A stretch of 64,000 bases of DNA, from positions 1-64,000 of the forward strand of contig CALUYD010000003.1 in assembly GCA_944324915.1 (NCBI GenBank), in the 5' to 3' direction. The position numbers were made by a program, and so were the translations under genes. This stretch comes from Candidatus Gastranaerophilales bacterium. GTDB lineage: Bacteria; Cyanobacteriota; Vampirovibrionia; Gastranaerophilales; Gastranaerophilaceae. Below are positions 46,292 to 54,777 of the stretch, in pieces; the stretch's first letter is position 1, and every line of letters begins with the position of its first letter. The notes under the pieces were generated by a model. That model did not search any database and was not told where the DNA came from. It was given only the letters and a program-made list of their open reading frames with translations.

Positions 46292-47786
46292 AAAAATCAT
46301 ATCAAACTTATTGACAAGAAAAACTACTCAACAACTTTTAGAAAGAGCTCGTAGCGGTTCACTCAAAAAAACACTAAATGCTTTTGATTTGTTTGTAATC
46401 GGAATTGGCGCTGTTGTTGGAACAGGCATTCTAACAATCATAGGAACAGCTATACAAGGAGGTCCCGAAAGTCTGGGAGCAGGGCCTGCAATTATTATAT
46501 CAATGGTTTTAGCAGCTCTTGCTTGTGTTTTTAGTGCATTATGTTATAGCGAAGTTGCTTCAATAATTCCTGTATCAGGAAGTGTTTACACATATTGCTA
46601 TGCAACATTAGGCGAATTTGCGGCTTGGATTGTAGGCTGGGTTTTAATGTTAAATTATGTAATAGGAAATATTACAGTAGCAAGCTCTTGGTGCGGATAT
46701 TTAACACAACTTTTAAAGGGCTTTTCTCAATATTTACCTAGCTTTATTACAAATTGCCCAATTTGGCTAAGGTCAGATGTTCGCTCAATTTATCATATGT
46801 GTGATAAATATGGAATTGATATACATGACAAAATCCCATTTTTGTTTGATAAAATACCTTTTGCAATCAACTTGCCTGTTATAGTACTAACAATATTATC
46901 AACATTGATTTTAATAAAAGGCATTAAAGAATCAACAAGATTTGCAACAATTATGGTAGGACTAAATCTTTTTATGATTATTTCTTTTATAGTTGTTGGT
47001 GCGTTTTATGTAAAACCTGAAAATTGGGTACCATTTGCACCAAACGGCATGAGCGGTATCATAATGGGCGCATTTATTATATTTTTTGCATACATTGGTT
47101 TTGATGCAGTATCAACTGCAGCAGAAGAAACAAAAAACCCACAAAAAGATTTACCTATTGCGATTTTAGGAACTTTAATATTCTGCACAGTGCTATATAT
47201 CTTTGTTGCACTTGTCTTAACAGGTATTGTTCCAATTGATCAAATAAATTCATCAGCTCCTATTGCAGCGGCTCTTACACTGATTAAAAAAGATTTTCTG
47301 GCTGGATTTATATCAGTTGCAGCAGTTTGCGCTTTGGCGTCAGTATTTTTAATTTGCCAACTAGCCTCAACAAGAATACTTTACGCAATGAGCAGAGATA
47401 AATTTTTACCGAAAATTTTAAGAGCAATTCACAAAAAACACAGAACTCCGCACATTATGACTTGGATTGTAGGTCTAGTTATAATAATTTGTAGTTTATT
47501 TATGGATTTAAATATTTCTGCCGAATTATGCAACTACGGGACATTCACATCATTCATTGCAATATGTATAGCAGTAATTATATTGAGAAAAACAGAACCA
47601 AATATAAAAAGACCGTTCAAAGTTCCATTTGTGCCGTTATTTCCAATTTTAGGAATAATAGCATGTCTTGGTCTTATGATATATTCTCTAAAACAACTCA
47701 CAACAAGCACCGTAATGTTCCCTTTATGGGTAATTATCGGAGCTATAATCTATTTTACATTTAGCTACAAAAATTTGAGAAATTAA
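46284..47786 (+). CDS. APC-superfamily amino acid permease (second of two)
   Basis: The product is 500 aa from ATG 46284, preferred over 46266 because GAGG (46274-46277) fits it. It is a paralogue of the upstream permease: both share SLGAGP, CYSE(F/V)ASxIPV, FAPNGMSGI and YIGFDA blocks. The unwound-helix motif differs (GIGAVVGTGIL against GVGAIIGSGIF), so specificities may differ. They look like products of a tandem duplication. It converges with the fliT-like gene over TTAA (47783-47786). Confidence 0.87.
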   Translation: MFKKIISNLLTRKTTQQLLERARSGSLKKTLNAFDLFVIGIGAVVGTGILTIIGTAIQGGPESLGAGPAIIISMVLAALACVFSALCYSEVASIIPVSGSVYTYCYATLGEFAAWIVGWVLMLNYVIGNITVASSWCGYLTQLLKGFSQYLPSFITNCPIWLRSDVRSIYHMCDKYGIDIHDKIPFLFDKIPFAINLPVIVLTILSTLILIKGIKESTRFATIMVGLNLFMIISFIVVGAFYVKPENWVPFAPNGMSGIIMGAFIIFFAYIGFDAVSTAAEETKNPQKDLPIAILGTLIFCTVLYIFVALVLTGIVPIDQINSSAPIAAALTLIKKDFLAGFISVAAVCALASVFLICQLASTRILYAMSRDKFLPKILRAIHKKHRTPHIMTWIVGLVIIICSLFMDLNISAELCNYGTFTSFIAICIAVIILRKTEPNIKRPFKVPFVPLFPILGIIACLGLMIYSLKQLTTSTVMFPLWVIIGAIIYFTFSYKNLRN

Positions 47787-48163
47787 AATTCGTCTTTAAT
47801 ATCAAATGTTGAAACAGTATTTAAAGTTGTAGGCTCATAAGTATTTAAGATTTTTTTAGCCTTTTTTATATTGGTCAATTTATTAAAAAAATCCTCTTTA
47901 ATACTTTTTACAAGCTCAATATTTTGCTTTTCTAATTCAACTAAACGATTTCTTAAAGACATCAACTCTTTATTGTCTTTAATTTCTTTTAATCTTGGTT
48001 TTTCAAAAAATATAATTTGTCTAATAAGTGCTTCTTTTTCTTGTATTGCAATATCAACACTATCCCAATCATCCGCCTCAATTAAAGAGCGAACATAAGC
48101 ATTGGATTTAAAAAATTTATCGTAAAGCAATTTTAAATGATTATAATCAGCAATACTTAGCAT
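47783..48163 (-). CDS. FliT/FlgN-like flagellar chaperone
   Basis: The 126-aa protein is a helical bundle by composition (repeated charged/hydrophobic heptads; DVSIDWDS-like centre DDWDSVDIAIQEKEALIRQI near 31-50), the size and character of FliT and FlgN chaperones. Sequence alone is not diagnostic, but it directly follows fliS (one-base overlap), where fliT is usual. It would bind filament-cap protein or hook-filament proteins before export. FliT is inferred from context. Confidence 0.6.
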   Translation of the reverse strand: MLSIADYNHLKLLYDKFFKSNAYVRSLIEADDWDSVDIAIQEKEALIRQIIFFEKPRLKEIKDNKELMSLRNRLVELEKQNIELVKSIKEDFFNKLTNIKKAKKILNTYEPTTLNTVSTFDIKDEF

Positions 48164-48627
48164 TAGTCCTCATCATCCTCGTCATCGTCTTCATCTTCTT
48201 CATCATCATAATTATCATAATAATCAATATGTTTAATTGATTGCTCTTGAGCTTCTTTTTGAGCAAGAACAATTGCTTGCTCCCATGTAGCTTTAAGACT
48301 TTTTAAATATTTTAATACCTCATCAATAGGCTCCATCTGTCTTTTCATATTTGCCTGAACAAGACGTCTTATAAAATACTCATAAAGACTTGTTAAATTC
48401 TCTGCTAACTGAGGTGCAACTTCTCTATCAAGGGAATTAATAAATTCTTGAATAATATTTTGAGCCCCAATCAGATTATTATGAATAGCCTCATATTCCT
48501 TGTTGTTCATTGCAACTTTTGCTTTATTTAAGAACTGAATTGCACCATCATACAGCATAATTAAAATTTGCTCTCTAGATGCTGTTTCAATGCTTGATTT
48601 TTGATACTGCTTTACGTATTGATTCAT
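48163..48627 (-). CDS. fliS: Flagellin export chaperone FliS with acidic tail
   Basis: FliS keeps flagellin unpolymerised before export. The 154-aa product shows YQKSSIETASREQILIMLYDGAIQFLNKA (about 8-36), NNLIGAQNIIQEF and LYEYFIRRLVQAN, the family core. It then carries a tail beyond about residue 140 made almost only of Asp and Glu, which typical FliS (about 130 aa) lacks. It lies between flaG-like and fliT-like genes with no spacing. Flagellin itself is not in the window. Confidence 0.9.
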   Translation of the reverse strand: MNQYVKQYQKSSIETASREQILIMLYDGAIQFLNKAKVAMNNKEYEAIHNNLIGAQNIIQEFINSLDREVAPQLAENLTSLYEYFIRRLVQANMKRQMEPIDEVLKYLKSLKATWEQAIVLAQKEAQEQSIKHIDYYDNYDDEEDEDDDEDDED

Positions 48628-49053
48628 TTAAAATTTCCTGTTTACAATGCTTCCTTGAGAATTAGACAAAAAACCAACATATTTAGATAACTCATCTGCG
48701 TCTATTTTTTGCACAACAACTGATGTGGACTTTTCAATAATTAATATATTATTAGAATTTTCATCTAATTTCAATATATAATTTCCGCTATCCGATAAAT
48801 TATATTTAACTATTTCTTCGTCATTTTCATCAGATTCTTTGTTTGAATCTTCATCATCTGAATCATAGTGTCTTGCAAGTTCGGGGTCATCATGGTCTTT
48901 TTCTTTATCCGGATCAACTTTTTGACTATTGGATAAACCATCTACAATTTTATGCTCAGAGCCAACATTAAACCTTACCGGATTATTTAATTCCGCTGAA
49001 TTATTCTCCGGTGTAATTCTAAGCTGATTTATAGAAATTCCATCTAAACCCAT
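48628..49053 (-). CDS. FlaG-like protein
   Basis: ATG 49053 is chosen for its GAGGT site; an in-frame TTG at 49077 has none. The 141-aa product has a polar, strongly acidic centre (DDPELARHYDSDDEDSNKE) and a C-terminal beta-type domain of about 50 residues (LDENSNNILIIEKSTSVVVQKIDADEL) matching FlaG, in which strands with VxQIP are followed by a helix. FlaG affects filament length. The acidic insert is unusual. It precedes fliS by no spacing. FlaG identity is from domain pattern and context. Confidence 0.65.
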   Translation of the reverse strand: MGLDGISINQLRITPENNSAELNNPVRFNVGSEHKIVDGLSNSQKVDPDKEKDHDDPELARHYDSDDEDSNKESDENDEEIVKYNLSDSGNYILKLDENSNNILIIEKSTSVVVQKIDADELSKYVGFLSNSQGSIVNRKF

Positions 49054-49160
49054 AGAAACCTCAAAAATATTATACAATATTTCACATAGGGTTTAATAAA
49101 TCATATAATGTATTTATACTTATTAAATAATTCTATATAATTAAGATTGGAGAAACATGT

Positions 49161-49913
49161 ATGCAAAAAATATCTGATTTATTTATTCAAAACATTAAAA
49201 ACTTTCCAATCTGGGTTAAACAAGTTATTACAAAAGAAATTTTTGATGACTTAAATAAAAAATTGGAAGAATTTAGCGAACTTGCAGAAGTAAATGACCT
49301 ATTTCAATATATGTGCCCTAAAGTAACTTTTAAAGGCAAACAAGAATTGCAAGAAAAAATGTTAGGTTTATCAGAAGGTTATTACATATTTCTTCAAGAA
49401 TTATTGGATGAAAACAATATTTTTGAAATAACAATCAAAAACAGCTGGACTCTTGCAGATAGTGCAAAAATATTTTGCAGATTGTGCGAAATGGAATACA
49501 TTACAATTCCTGATTATTATACAAATAAAAATGTAGCAATAGCTCAATTTATTGCAGGCAAATTAAAAACAGGCGAATTTTTAAAAAGAATAAATAAAAT
49601 TACAACTATTCAATTAGAACAAGCAATACGCTACCAAAAAGAATTAAATGACGAAGGACGTCATATAAAAATGGCAAGTATTCTAATTAAACTAGGCTTC
49701 ATAACAGACAAGGGTCTGGATAGTTTGCTTTTATTAAAAGAAGAAGCAAGAAAAAGACTACCTATCAATATAGGCTACATTTCAACAAAAATGCCCACAA
49801 AAGAAGAGGAAGAAAGCCAGATTGCAAGAATGCAAAAAGAAATTTCACGTCTTGAAAATGAAAATTTAATAATGAAAAAACGTCTAAAAAAACTTCTTAA
49901 TATAAATGAATAA
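49161..49913 (+). CDS. MshEN-like domain protein with coiled-coil tail
   Basis: The 250-aa protein has a helical N-terminal part, then KITTIQLEQAIRYQKEL and MASILIKLGFITDKGLDSLLL (about 150-195), which resemble the paired loops of the MshEN (GspE N-terminal) domain that binds c-di-GMP in some ATPases. The tail (215-250) is a coiled coil (EISRLENENLIMKKRLKKLL). GGAGA precedes the ATG. There is no ATPase part. It could be a c-di-GMP-linked adaptor for pilus or flagellum; unproven. Confidence 0.55.
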   Translation: MQKISDLFIQNIKNFPIWVKQVITKEIFDDLNKKLEEFSELAEVNDLFQYMCPKVTFKGKQELQEKMLGLSEGYYIFLQELLDENNIFEITIKNSWTLADSAKIFCRLCEMEYITIPDYYTNKNVAIAQFIAGKLKTGEFLKRINKITTIQLEQAIRYQKELNDEGRHIKMASILIKLGFITDKGLDSLLLLKEEARKRLPINIGYISTKMPTKEEEESQIARMQKEISRLENENLIMKKRLKKLLNINE

Positions 49914-49986
49914 AAGTTGTTAAATATTCTTACGATAATTCAAATAAATTATTTTAAAAAAAATAATTTAAAGATAAAATAATTGT

Positions 49987-50439
49987 ATGGCAAATTCTAA
50001 TTACATGAATTTAAAAACAAGAATACAAAAACAACAAAAAAAGAAAATCAGAAAAATTAAATTTTATCATTCTTTTTTAACAATTGTGCTTTTATTATGC
50101 GTAATTCAGATAGGATATAGCGCATTATTGAATTTGGCTAAAATTGTTGTATATCAAACAAAAATAATTAAAGCACAAGAGCTCCATGCTCAAGCGCAAA
50201 ATAGAAACAAATATCTAAAAAGTGAAATTAAAAACTTTAATTCAATGAATAAAGTTGAATCAATCGCAAGAAATAACCTTAAAATGGCTGCAAAAGACGA
50301 GGTTTTAATTATAATCAATCAACCTGCACAAGAAACAACACAAACCAAAAAAATGCCGGAAAACGGTTTTACAAAATTTCTTGAAACATTTTCATCAAAA
50401 TTCAATAAAGATGTGTCGTCTGAAAAATTTTCAGAATAA
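49987..50439 (+). CDS. Septum-formation initiator (DivIC/FtsB/FtsL-like)
   Basis: The 150-aa protein has a basic N-terminus (KTRIQKQQKKKIRKIKF), one membrane helix (about 31-53), a coiled coil (55-85) and the segment KVESIARNNLKMAAKDEVLIII, the IAR..LGMVxPxE-like closing motif of DivIC/FtsB. These proteins form the FtsQLB divisome bridge. TAAAAT ends six bases before the ATG and there is no ribosome site. The tail after 115 is low-complexity. Confidence 0.75.
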   Translation: MANSNYMNLKTRIQKQQKKKIRKIKFYHSFLTIVLLLCVIQIGYSALLNLAKIVVYQTKIIKAQELHAQAQNRNKYLKSEIKNFNSMNKVESIARNNLKMAAKDEVLIIINQPAQETTQTKKMPENGFTKFLETFSSKFNKDVSSEKFSE

Positions 50440-50583
50440 TTATTTTACAACACGCATAATTTTAGTATTATCGCAAATATGAGCAATTGCAGCTAAAGCG
50501 AGTCTTCTTCTCTTATACATACCTTTCAGTATAAGCTCATTACAGTTTATGTAATTTTTAGGTTTAGCCACTGCTTTAAACAT
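50440..50583 (-). CDS. 47-aa basic unknown protein
   Basis: The minus strand reads ATG at 50583 to TAA at 50440: 47 residues, basic (MFKAVAKPKNYINCNELILK, then GMYKRRRLALAAIAHICDNT and a short basic end). A GGTG lies six bases before the ATG. The stop abuts that of the convergent DivIC-like gene. Composition (KRRRLALAAIAHI) is protein-like, not random, and looks amphipathic. Too small for me to assign a family; RNA-binding or membrane-contact roles are possible. It could also be a chance frame. Confidence 0.5.
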   Translation of the reverse strand: MFKAVAKPKNYINCNELILKGMYKRRRLALAAIAHICDNTKIMRVVK

Positions 50584-50687
50584 ATTTACACCATATATTC
50601 CGTATAATTTTTATATCGGCAAAAGCAAAAAATACTTTAGAGTATTATTAAAAATTATTAAGTCAAATATTTTTAAATTTTTAGTTG

Positions 50688-50693
50688 TATAAT
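50688..50693 (+). promoter_or_regulatory. -10 box abutting trmFO
   Basis: TATAAT preceded by TTG (an extended form) ends six bases ahead of ATG 50700. No convincing -35 box is seen. It explains the absence of a ribosome site. Confidence 0.55.
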
Positions 50694-50699
50694 ATATTT

Positions 50700-52037
50700 A
50701 TGACTAACAAAGTAAGGGTTATAGGGGCAGGACTTGCAGGTTCAGAGGCTGCAATTTATCTATCCAACAAAGGATATGTTGTAGATTTAATTGAGATGCG
50801 CCCAAAATATACAACAGGAGCTCACACAAGCGATTATCCTGCTGAATTAGTTTGCTCAAATAGCCTTGGTTCATCTGATATTCTATCTGCTTCAGGATTA
50901 TTAAAACAAGAAGCACTAATATTAGGTTCAACACTATTTAAAATAGCACAAAAATGTGCAGTACCATCCGGAAACTCTTTATCTGTCGATAGATTTGGCT
51001 TTTGCAAAGAAATCAAAGAAATTATAGATTCAAAACCAAATATCAATATAATAAATGAAAAATATGAAAAAATAGACCCTGATATACCAACAATTATAGC
51101 AACAGGGCCATTAAGCGCAAAAGAATTAGCGCAAGATATAAAAGAAAATTTTGGTGAGGAAAATTTTCATTTTTTTGATGCCATAGCACCAATAATAGAA
51201 AAAGATACAATCAATTTCGACAAGGCTTTTTGGGCATCAAGATGGGATAAAGGAAGCGCTGATTTTATCAATTGCCCAATGAACAAAGAAGAATATGAAA
51301 ATTTTTATAATATACTAATAAATGCACAAAAAGCACCCCTGCACGACTTTGAAGCACAATTTTTTGAAGGATGTATGCCAATAGAGGTTATGGCATCAAG
51401 AGGAATTGATACTCTGCGTTTTGGACCTATGAAGCCTGTTGGATTATTTGATAAAAGAATTAAAACAGAATTCAAGAAAAATCAATTCTACGCAGTAGTT
51501 CAACTAAGACAGGATGATAAACTTGCAAATTTATATAATTTAGTAGGTTTTCAAACAAATCTAAAATGGGGAGAACAAAAAAGATTAATTCAAGCTATAC
51601 CGGGGCTCGAAAACGCCTCAATCATTAGATATGGAGTTATGCATGCAAATACTTTTATTAACTCGCCTAAAATTTTAAATAAATCACTTAACACTAAAAA
51701 ATATGAAAATATATTTTTTGCAGGTCAATTAACAGGGGTTGAGGGATATTGCGAAAGCATTTCAACAGGATTATTTGCAGCAATCAACTTAGATAGATTT
51801 TTAAAACAAAAAGAATTAATTACCCTTGATAACACAACAATGCTTGGTGCTTTAATTGATTATATAACCTTTGAAAATCATAAAAAACTACAACCGATTA
51901 ATTCTAATTGGGGAATTGTAAAAGAGCTTAATGAAGATAAAAAGAAATTAAAAAAAGATAAAAATTTAAAAAACCAACTTCGCTCATCAAGAGCACTTGA
52001 AGAAATAAAAAGAATAAAAGAAATTATAGAGGAATAA
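50700..52037 (+). CDS. trmFO: Folate-dependent tRNA U54 methyltransferase TrmFO
   Basis: This flavoenzyme methylates U54 of tRNA using methylenetetrahydrofolate. The product, 445 aa from ATG 50700, has GAGLAGSEAAIYLS (about 8-21), IEMRPKYTTGAHTSDYPAELVCSNSLGS (with the family's conserved Cys) and the C-terminal GQLTGVEGYCESISTGL. ATG 50700 lies six bases past TATAAT; a TTG at 50685 lies upstream of that box and cannot be the start. Two bases separate it from pepA. Confidence 0.94.
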   Translation: MTNKVRVIGAGLAGSEAAIYLSNKGYVVDLIEMRPKYTTGAHTSDYPAELVCSNSLGSSDILSASGLLKQEALILGSTLFKIAQKCAVPSGNSLSVDRFGFCKEIKEIIDSKPNINIINEKYEKIDPDIPTIIATGPLSAKELAQDIKENFGEENFHFFDAIAPIIEKDTINFDKAFWASRWDKGSADFINCPMNKEEYENFYNILINAQKAPLHDFEAQFFEGCMPIEVMASRGIDTLRFGPMKPVGLFDKRIKTEFKKNQFYAVVQLRQDDKLANLYNLVGFQTNLKWGEQKRLIQAIPGLENASIIRYGVMHANTFINSPKILNKSLNTKKYENIFFAGQLTGVEGYCESISTGLFAAINLDRFLKQKELITLDNTTMLGALIDYITFENHKKLQPINSNWGIVKELNEDKKKLKKDKNLKNQLRSSRALEEIKRIKEIIEE

Positions 52038-52039
52038 CT

Positions 52040-53527
52040 ATGAGATTTTTAACCAAAAAAATTGATGAAAATAATTCAGACATAACAGTAACTTACATTT
52101 TTGAAAATTGCAAAAACGATAGTGAACTTTATAAATATTTAAACGAACAAACAAATGGCGAATTAGAAAAACAAATATATCAATATAAAACAATAAAAGG
52201 AGGGCTTTCAGAAACTTATAAGTTTTCAATAAATGAAAATAAAAAAATAATAGTAGTTGGGTTAGGCAAAAAAGAAAATCTAACAAGATTAAAATTTTCG
52301 CAAGCAATTGCAAGCGCTGCAAGATGTGCAAAAACAATGACAGACGCAAAAACAATAGGCTTTGAATTAATAGAAAATAAAAATGAATGCGATTGCAATT
52401 ATTCAAATTTTGATAAAGCTGACGCTGCAAAAATAATTTTTAGCTCAGCAAGAATAGGCTTATATTCTTTTGATAAATACATTCAAGATAGAAAAAGTTC
52501 AATTGAAACAATAGAAATCCTAGATAACGAAATAGATTCAAAAATCGAATATGGAGCTCAAATAGGGGCTTATACATCTTATGCTATGAAATTTGCAAAA
52601 GACTTGGTAAATGAATCAGCTCAAATTGTAACACCGAATTATGTAGCTCAAATCGCACAAGAAATAGCAAAAGAACACAATTTGGATATAAAAATTTACG
52701 ACAAAAAACAAATAAAAGAATTGGGAATGAATGCATTTTTAGCAGTAGGTCAAGGAAGTGTTAACGAGCCAAAATTTGTGCATTTAACATATAAACCTAA
52801 ACAACAACCGAGAAAAAAAATAGCACTTATTGGTAAAGGTATCACTTTTGATGCTGGCGGGCTTGATATAAAACCTGCCACATCTATGCTTAATATGAAA
52901 AATGATATGACAGGTGCTGCAAGTGTTTTAGGGATAATCCAAGCAATAGCAAAAATAGAAGCAGATGTCGAACTTCACGTCATAAGTGCATTATGCGAAA
53001 ACATGCCATCTGGAAGCGCATACAAACAAGGTGATGTATTAACTGCAAAAAACGGAAAAACAATAGAAGTAGATAACACCGATGCTGAAGGTAGAATTAC
53101 TTTGGCTGACGCGCTATGTTATGCAGATACATTAAATGTAGATGAAGTTATCGATATTGCTACGCTTACAGGAGCAGTAATAGTATCACTTGGAACAAAT
53201 ATAACAGGTGTTATGGGAAATAATCAAAAACAAATAGATAAATTTATCGAAACATCCAAAAAATCATGCGAAAATACTTGGCAAATGCCAATATTAGATG
53301 AATTAAGAGAAAATCTAAAGTCCGATATAGCAGATATGAAAAATACAGGTGGAAGAAACGCTGGAACTTCAACTGCTGCTTGGTTTTTGTCAAACTTCAC
53401 AAAATCTGGCTCATGGCTTCATATAGATATTGCAGGTACAGCTATGGCGGATAAACTGAATAAAGAAACACAATCGGGCCCATCCGGCGTTATGATAAGA
53501 ACATTAATTAACTACATTGTGTCATAG
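52040..53527 (+). CDS. pepA: Leucyl aminopeptidase (M17)
   Basis: This di-metal cytosolic aminopeptidase removes N-terminal residues. The 495-aa product has the M17 core GKGITFDAGGLDIKP (near 268), MKNDMTGAASV, and the signature NTDAEGRITLADAL with metal and bicarbonate ligands. The N-terminal half is the usual variable domain. GAGGAA precedes ATG 52040. It is co-transcribed with trmFO, and a secreted small-protein gene follows 22 bases later. Confidence 0.95.
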   Translation: MRFLTKKIDENNSDITVTYIFENCKNDSELYKYLNEQTNGELEKQIYQYKTIKGGLSETYKFSINENKKIIVVGLGKKENLTRLKFSQAIASAARCAKTMTDAKTIGFELIENKNECDCNYSNFDKADAAKIIFSSARIGLYSFDKYIQDRKSSIETIEILDNEIDSKIEYGAQIGAYTSYAMKFAKDLVNESAQIVTPNYVAQIAQEIAKEHNLDIKIYDKKQIKELGMNAFLAVGQGSVNEPKFVHLTYKPKQQPRKKIALIGKGITFDAGGLDIKPATSMLNMKNDMTGAASVLGIIQAIAKIEADVELHVISALCENMPSGSAYKQGDVLTAKNGKTIEVDNTDAEGRITLADALCYADTLNVDEVIDIATLTGAVIVSLGTNITGVMGNNQKQIDKFIETSKKSCENTWQMPILDELRENLKSDIADMKNTGGRNAGTSTAAWFLSNFTKSGSWLHIDIAGTAMADKLNKETQSGPSGVMIRTLINYIVS

Positions 53528-53549
53528 CAAAAAAAGAAAGCGAGGAAAG

Positions 53550-53834
53550 ATGAAAAAATTATTCTCAACAGTTGCACTTTTAACAATTTTATCAATGTCA
53601 GCTCCTGTATTTGCAGGAACTCACGGCGTAGATGGACAAGTATCAGGAAGAAGCGTAGGTGCTGCAATTTGTTCATTATTAATTTGGCCGGGAATTGGTC
53701 AAGCAATAAATGATCAATCAGCTGAAAAAAATGTAACTCACGCAGTATTAGGTTTAACAGGCATATTTAGATTATGGTCATTCTACGATGCTATTATAGA
53801 TAGACAAGGCGGAGTTTGGCATAACAGAATATAA
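53550..53834 (+). CDS. Small exported membrane protein
   Basis: ATG 53550 is chosen for its GCGAGGAA site. The 94-aa product has a signal peptide (about 1-22, ending PVFA-GTHG), then two short hydrophobic stretches (SVGAAICSLLIWPGIGQAI and HAVLGLTGIFRLWSFYDAI) around a polar NDQSAEKN turn. It looks like a small envelope protein with a helical hairpin. No family is named. It shares a terminator right after it, so it ends the trmFO-pepA unit. Confidence 0.7.
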   Translation: MKKLFSTVALLTILSMSAPVFAGTHGVDGQVSGRSVGAAICSLLIWPGIGQAINDQSAEKNVTHAVLGLTGIFRLWSFYDAIIDRQGGVWHNRI

Positions 53835-53840
53835 TACATA

Positions 53841-53864
53841 AAGCGAGGATAACCTCGCTTTTTA
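53841..53864 (+). terminator. Intrinsic terminator
   Basis: AAGCGAGG (53841-53848) and CCTCGCTT (53853-53860) around ATAA, followed by a T-run. It closes the trmFO-pepA-small protein unit. Confidence 0.88.
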
Positions 53865-53874
53865 TTTAACAACA

Positions 53875-53900
53875 AAAAACTCCGCATTTGCGGAGTTTTT
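53875..53900. terminator. Bidirectional intrinsic terminator
   Basis: AAAAACTCCGC (53875-53885) and GCGGAGTTTTT (53890-53900) form a perfect 11-bp hairpin. It ends the minus-strand HEAT gene 23 bases beyond its stop and could also back up the + strand terminator. Confidence 0.85.
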
Positions 53901-53922
53901 AATAATAACATTTAATTATATA

Positions 53923-54777
53923 TTAAAAGAAACTTGGTTTTTTAACTGCTTGAGCGCCTTGCATAGCTTCCCAATTTGCAGCCATAATCTTTTTGAATGA
54001 TTTAAGAGCTGTATCTTCAAGTTCACCAAGTTCTTCGGCATTAATAATCAATTCTCTTAATGGTAATAAAGCTCTTTGATCTCTAAGAACACCAAGAGCA
54101 GCAGCAGCACCTGCACGAACTAAATCATTTTCTTTTTCGTTTTTCATTACTTCGATTAAAGCAGGAACAGCTTTTTTATCGTTTAATTTGCCTAATGAAG
54201 TTACAGCATAAATTCTAACATTTACCCATTCATCATTTAACATACCGATGATTTTGTCAACGCATTTTGGGTTGCCGATTTCACCAAGTGCGCGAGTTGC
54301 ATCACAACGAACATTAACTTTTTCATGATCCAAAGATTCAATTAAAGCATCTGTTGCAACATCACCAATTTCAATTAATGCTTCAGTAGCAGTAATACAA
54401 ACTTGCGGGTTTTCATCGTTTAGAGCTTCAACAAGTGGTTCTACGACAATTTCACCACCTAAACGACCTAAAGCACGAGCTGCACGAACACGAACGTCAA
54501 CGTTTCTGTCTAAACGTAGTGACTCGATTAATGGTTCTGTTGCATTAACATCACCAAGTTCACCTAAAGCACGAGCTGCATATAAACGAACTGAACCGTT
54601 TTTATCATTTTTTAATACATCTATCAAAGGTTCAACCGCAGAGAAATCACCCATTTCTCCAAGAATTCTAGCTGCGTTGTATCTAACTTTTTCAGAATTT
54701 GAAGTTTTTAAATCTTTAACTAATTCATCAAAGGATTTTTTAGCAGTTTTTTTGCGATTGTTCACACTGATTGTCAT
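53923..54777 (-). CDS. HEAT-repeat protein (PBS-lyase type)
   Basis: ATG 54777 is chosen for its GGAGG site. The 284-aa product consists of about seven 31-residue HEAT repeats with the RxxAARALGELGDxxAVEPLIxxL consensus, the type first described in phycobilisome bilin lyases (E/F) and now known in many bacteria. It begins with a basic segment (NNRKKTAKKSF) and ends in a helical cap. It is probably a protein-binding scaffold. In a putative cyanobacterial relative the lyase-type repeat is notable, but no lyase activity is implied. Confidence 0.85.
   Translation of the reverse strand: MTISVNNRKKTAKKSFDELVKDLKTSNSEKVRYNAARILGEMGDFSAVEPLIDVLKNDKNGSVRLYAARALGELGDVNATEPLIESLRLDRNVDVRVRAARALGRLGGEIVVEPLVEALNDENPQVCITATEALIEIGDVATDALIESLDHEKVNVRCDATRALGEIGNPKCVDKIIGMLNDEWVNVRIYAVTSLGKLNDKKAVPALIEVMKNEKENDLVRAGAAAALGVLRDQRALLPLRELIINAEELGELEDTALKSFKKIMAANWEAMQGAQAVKKPSFF

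Noticed and set aside
48163-49913. Flagellin gene near fliS
   Set aside because: None of the surrounding products has flagellin D0/D1 helices; only accessory proteins are present.
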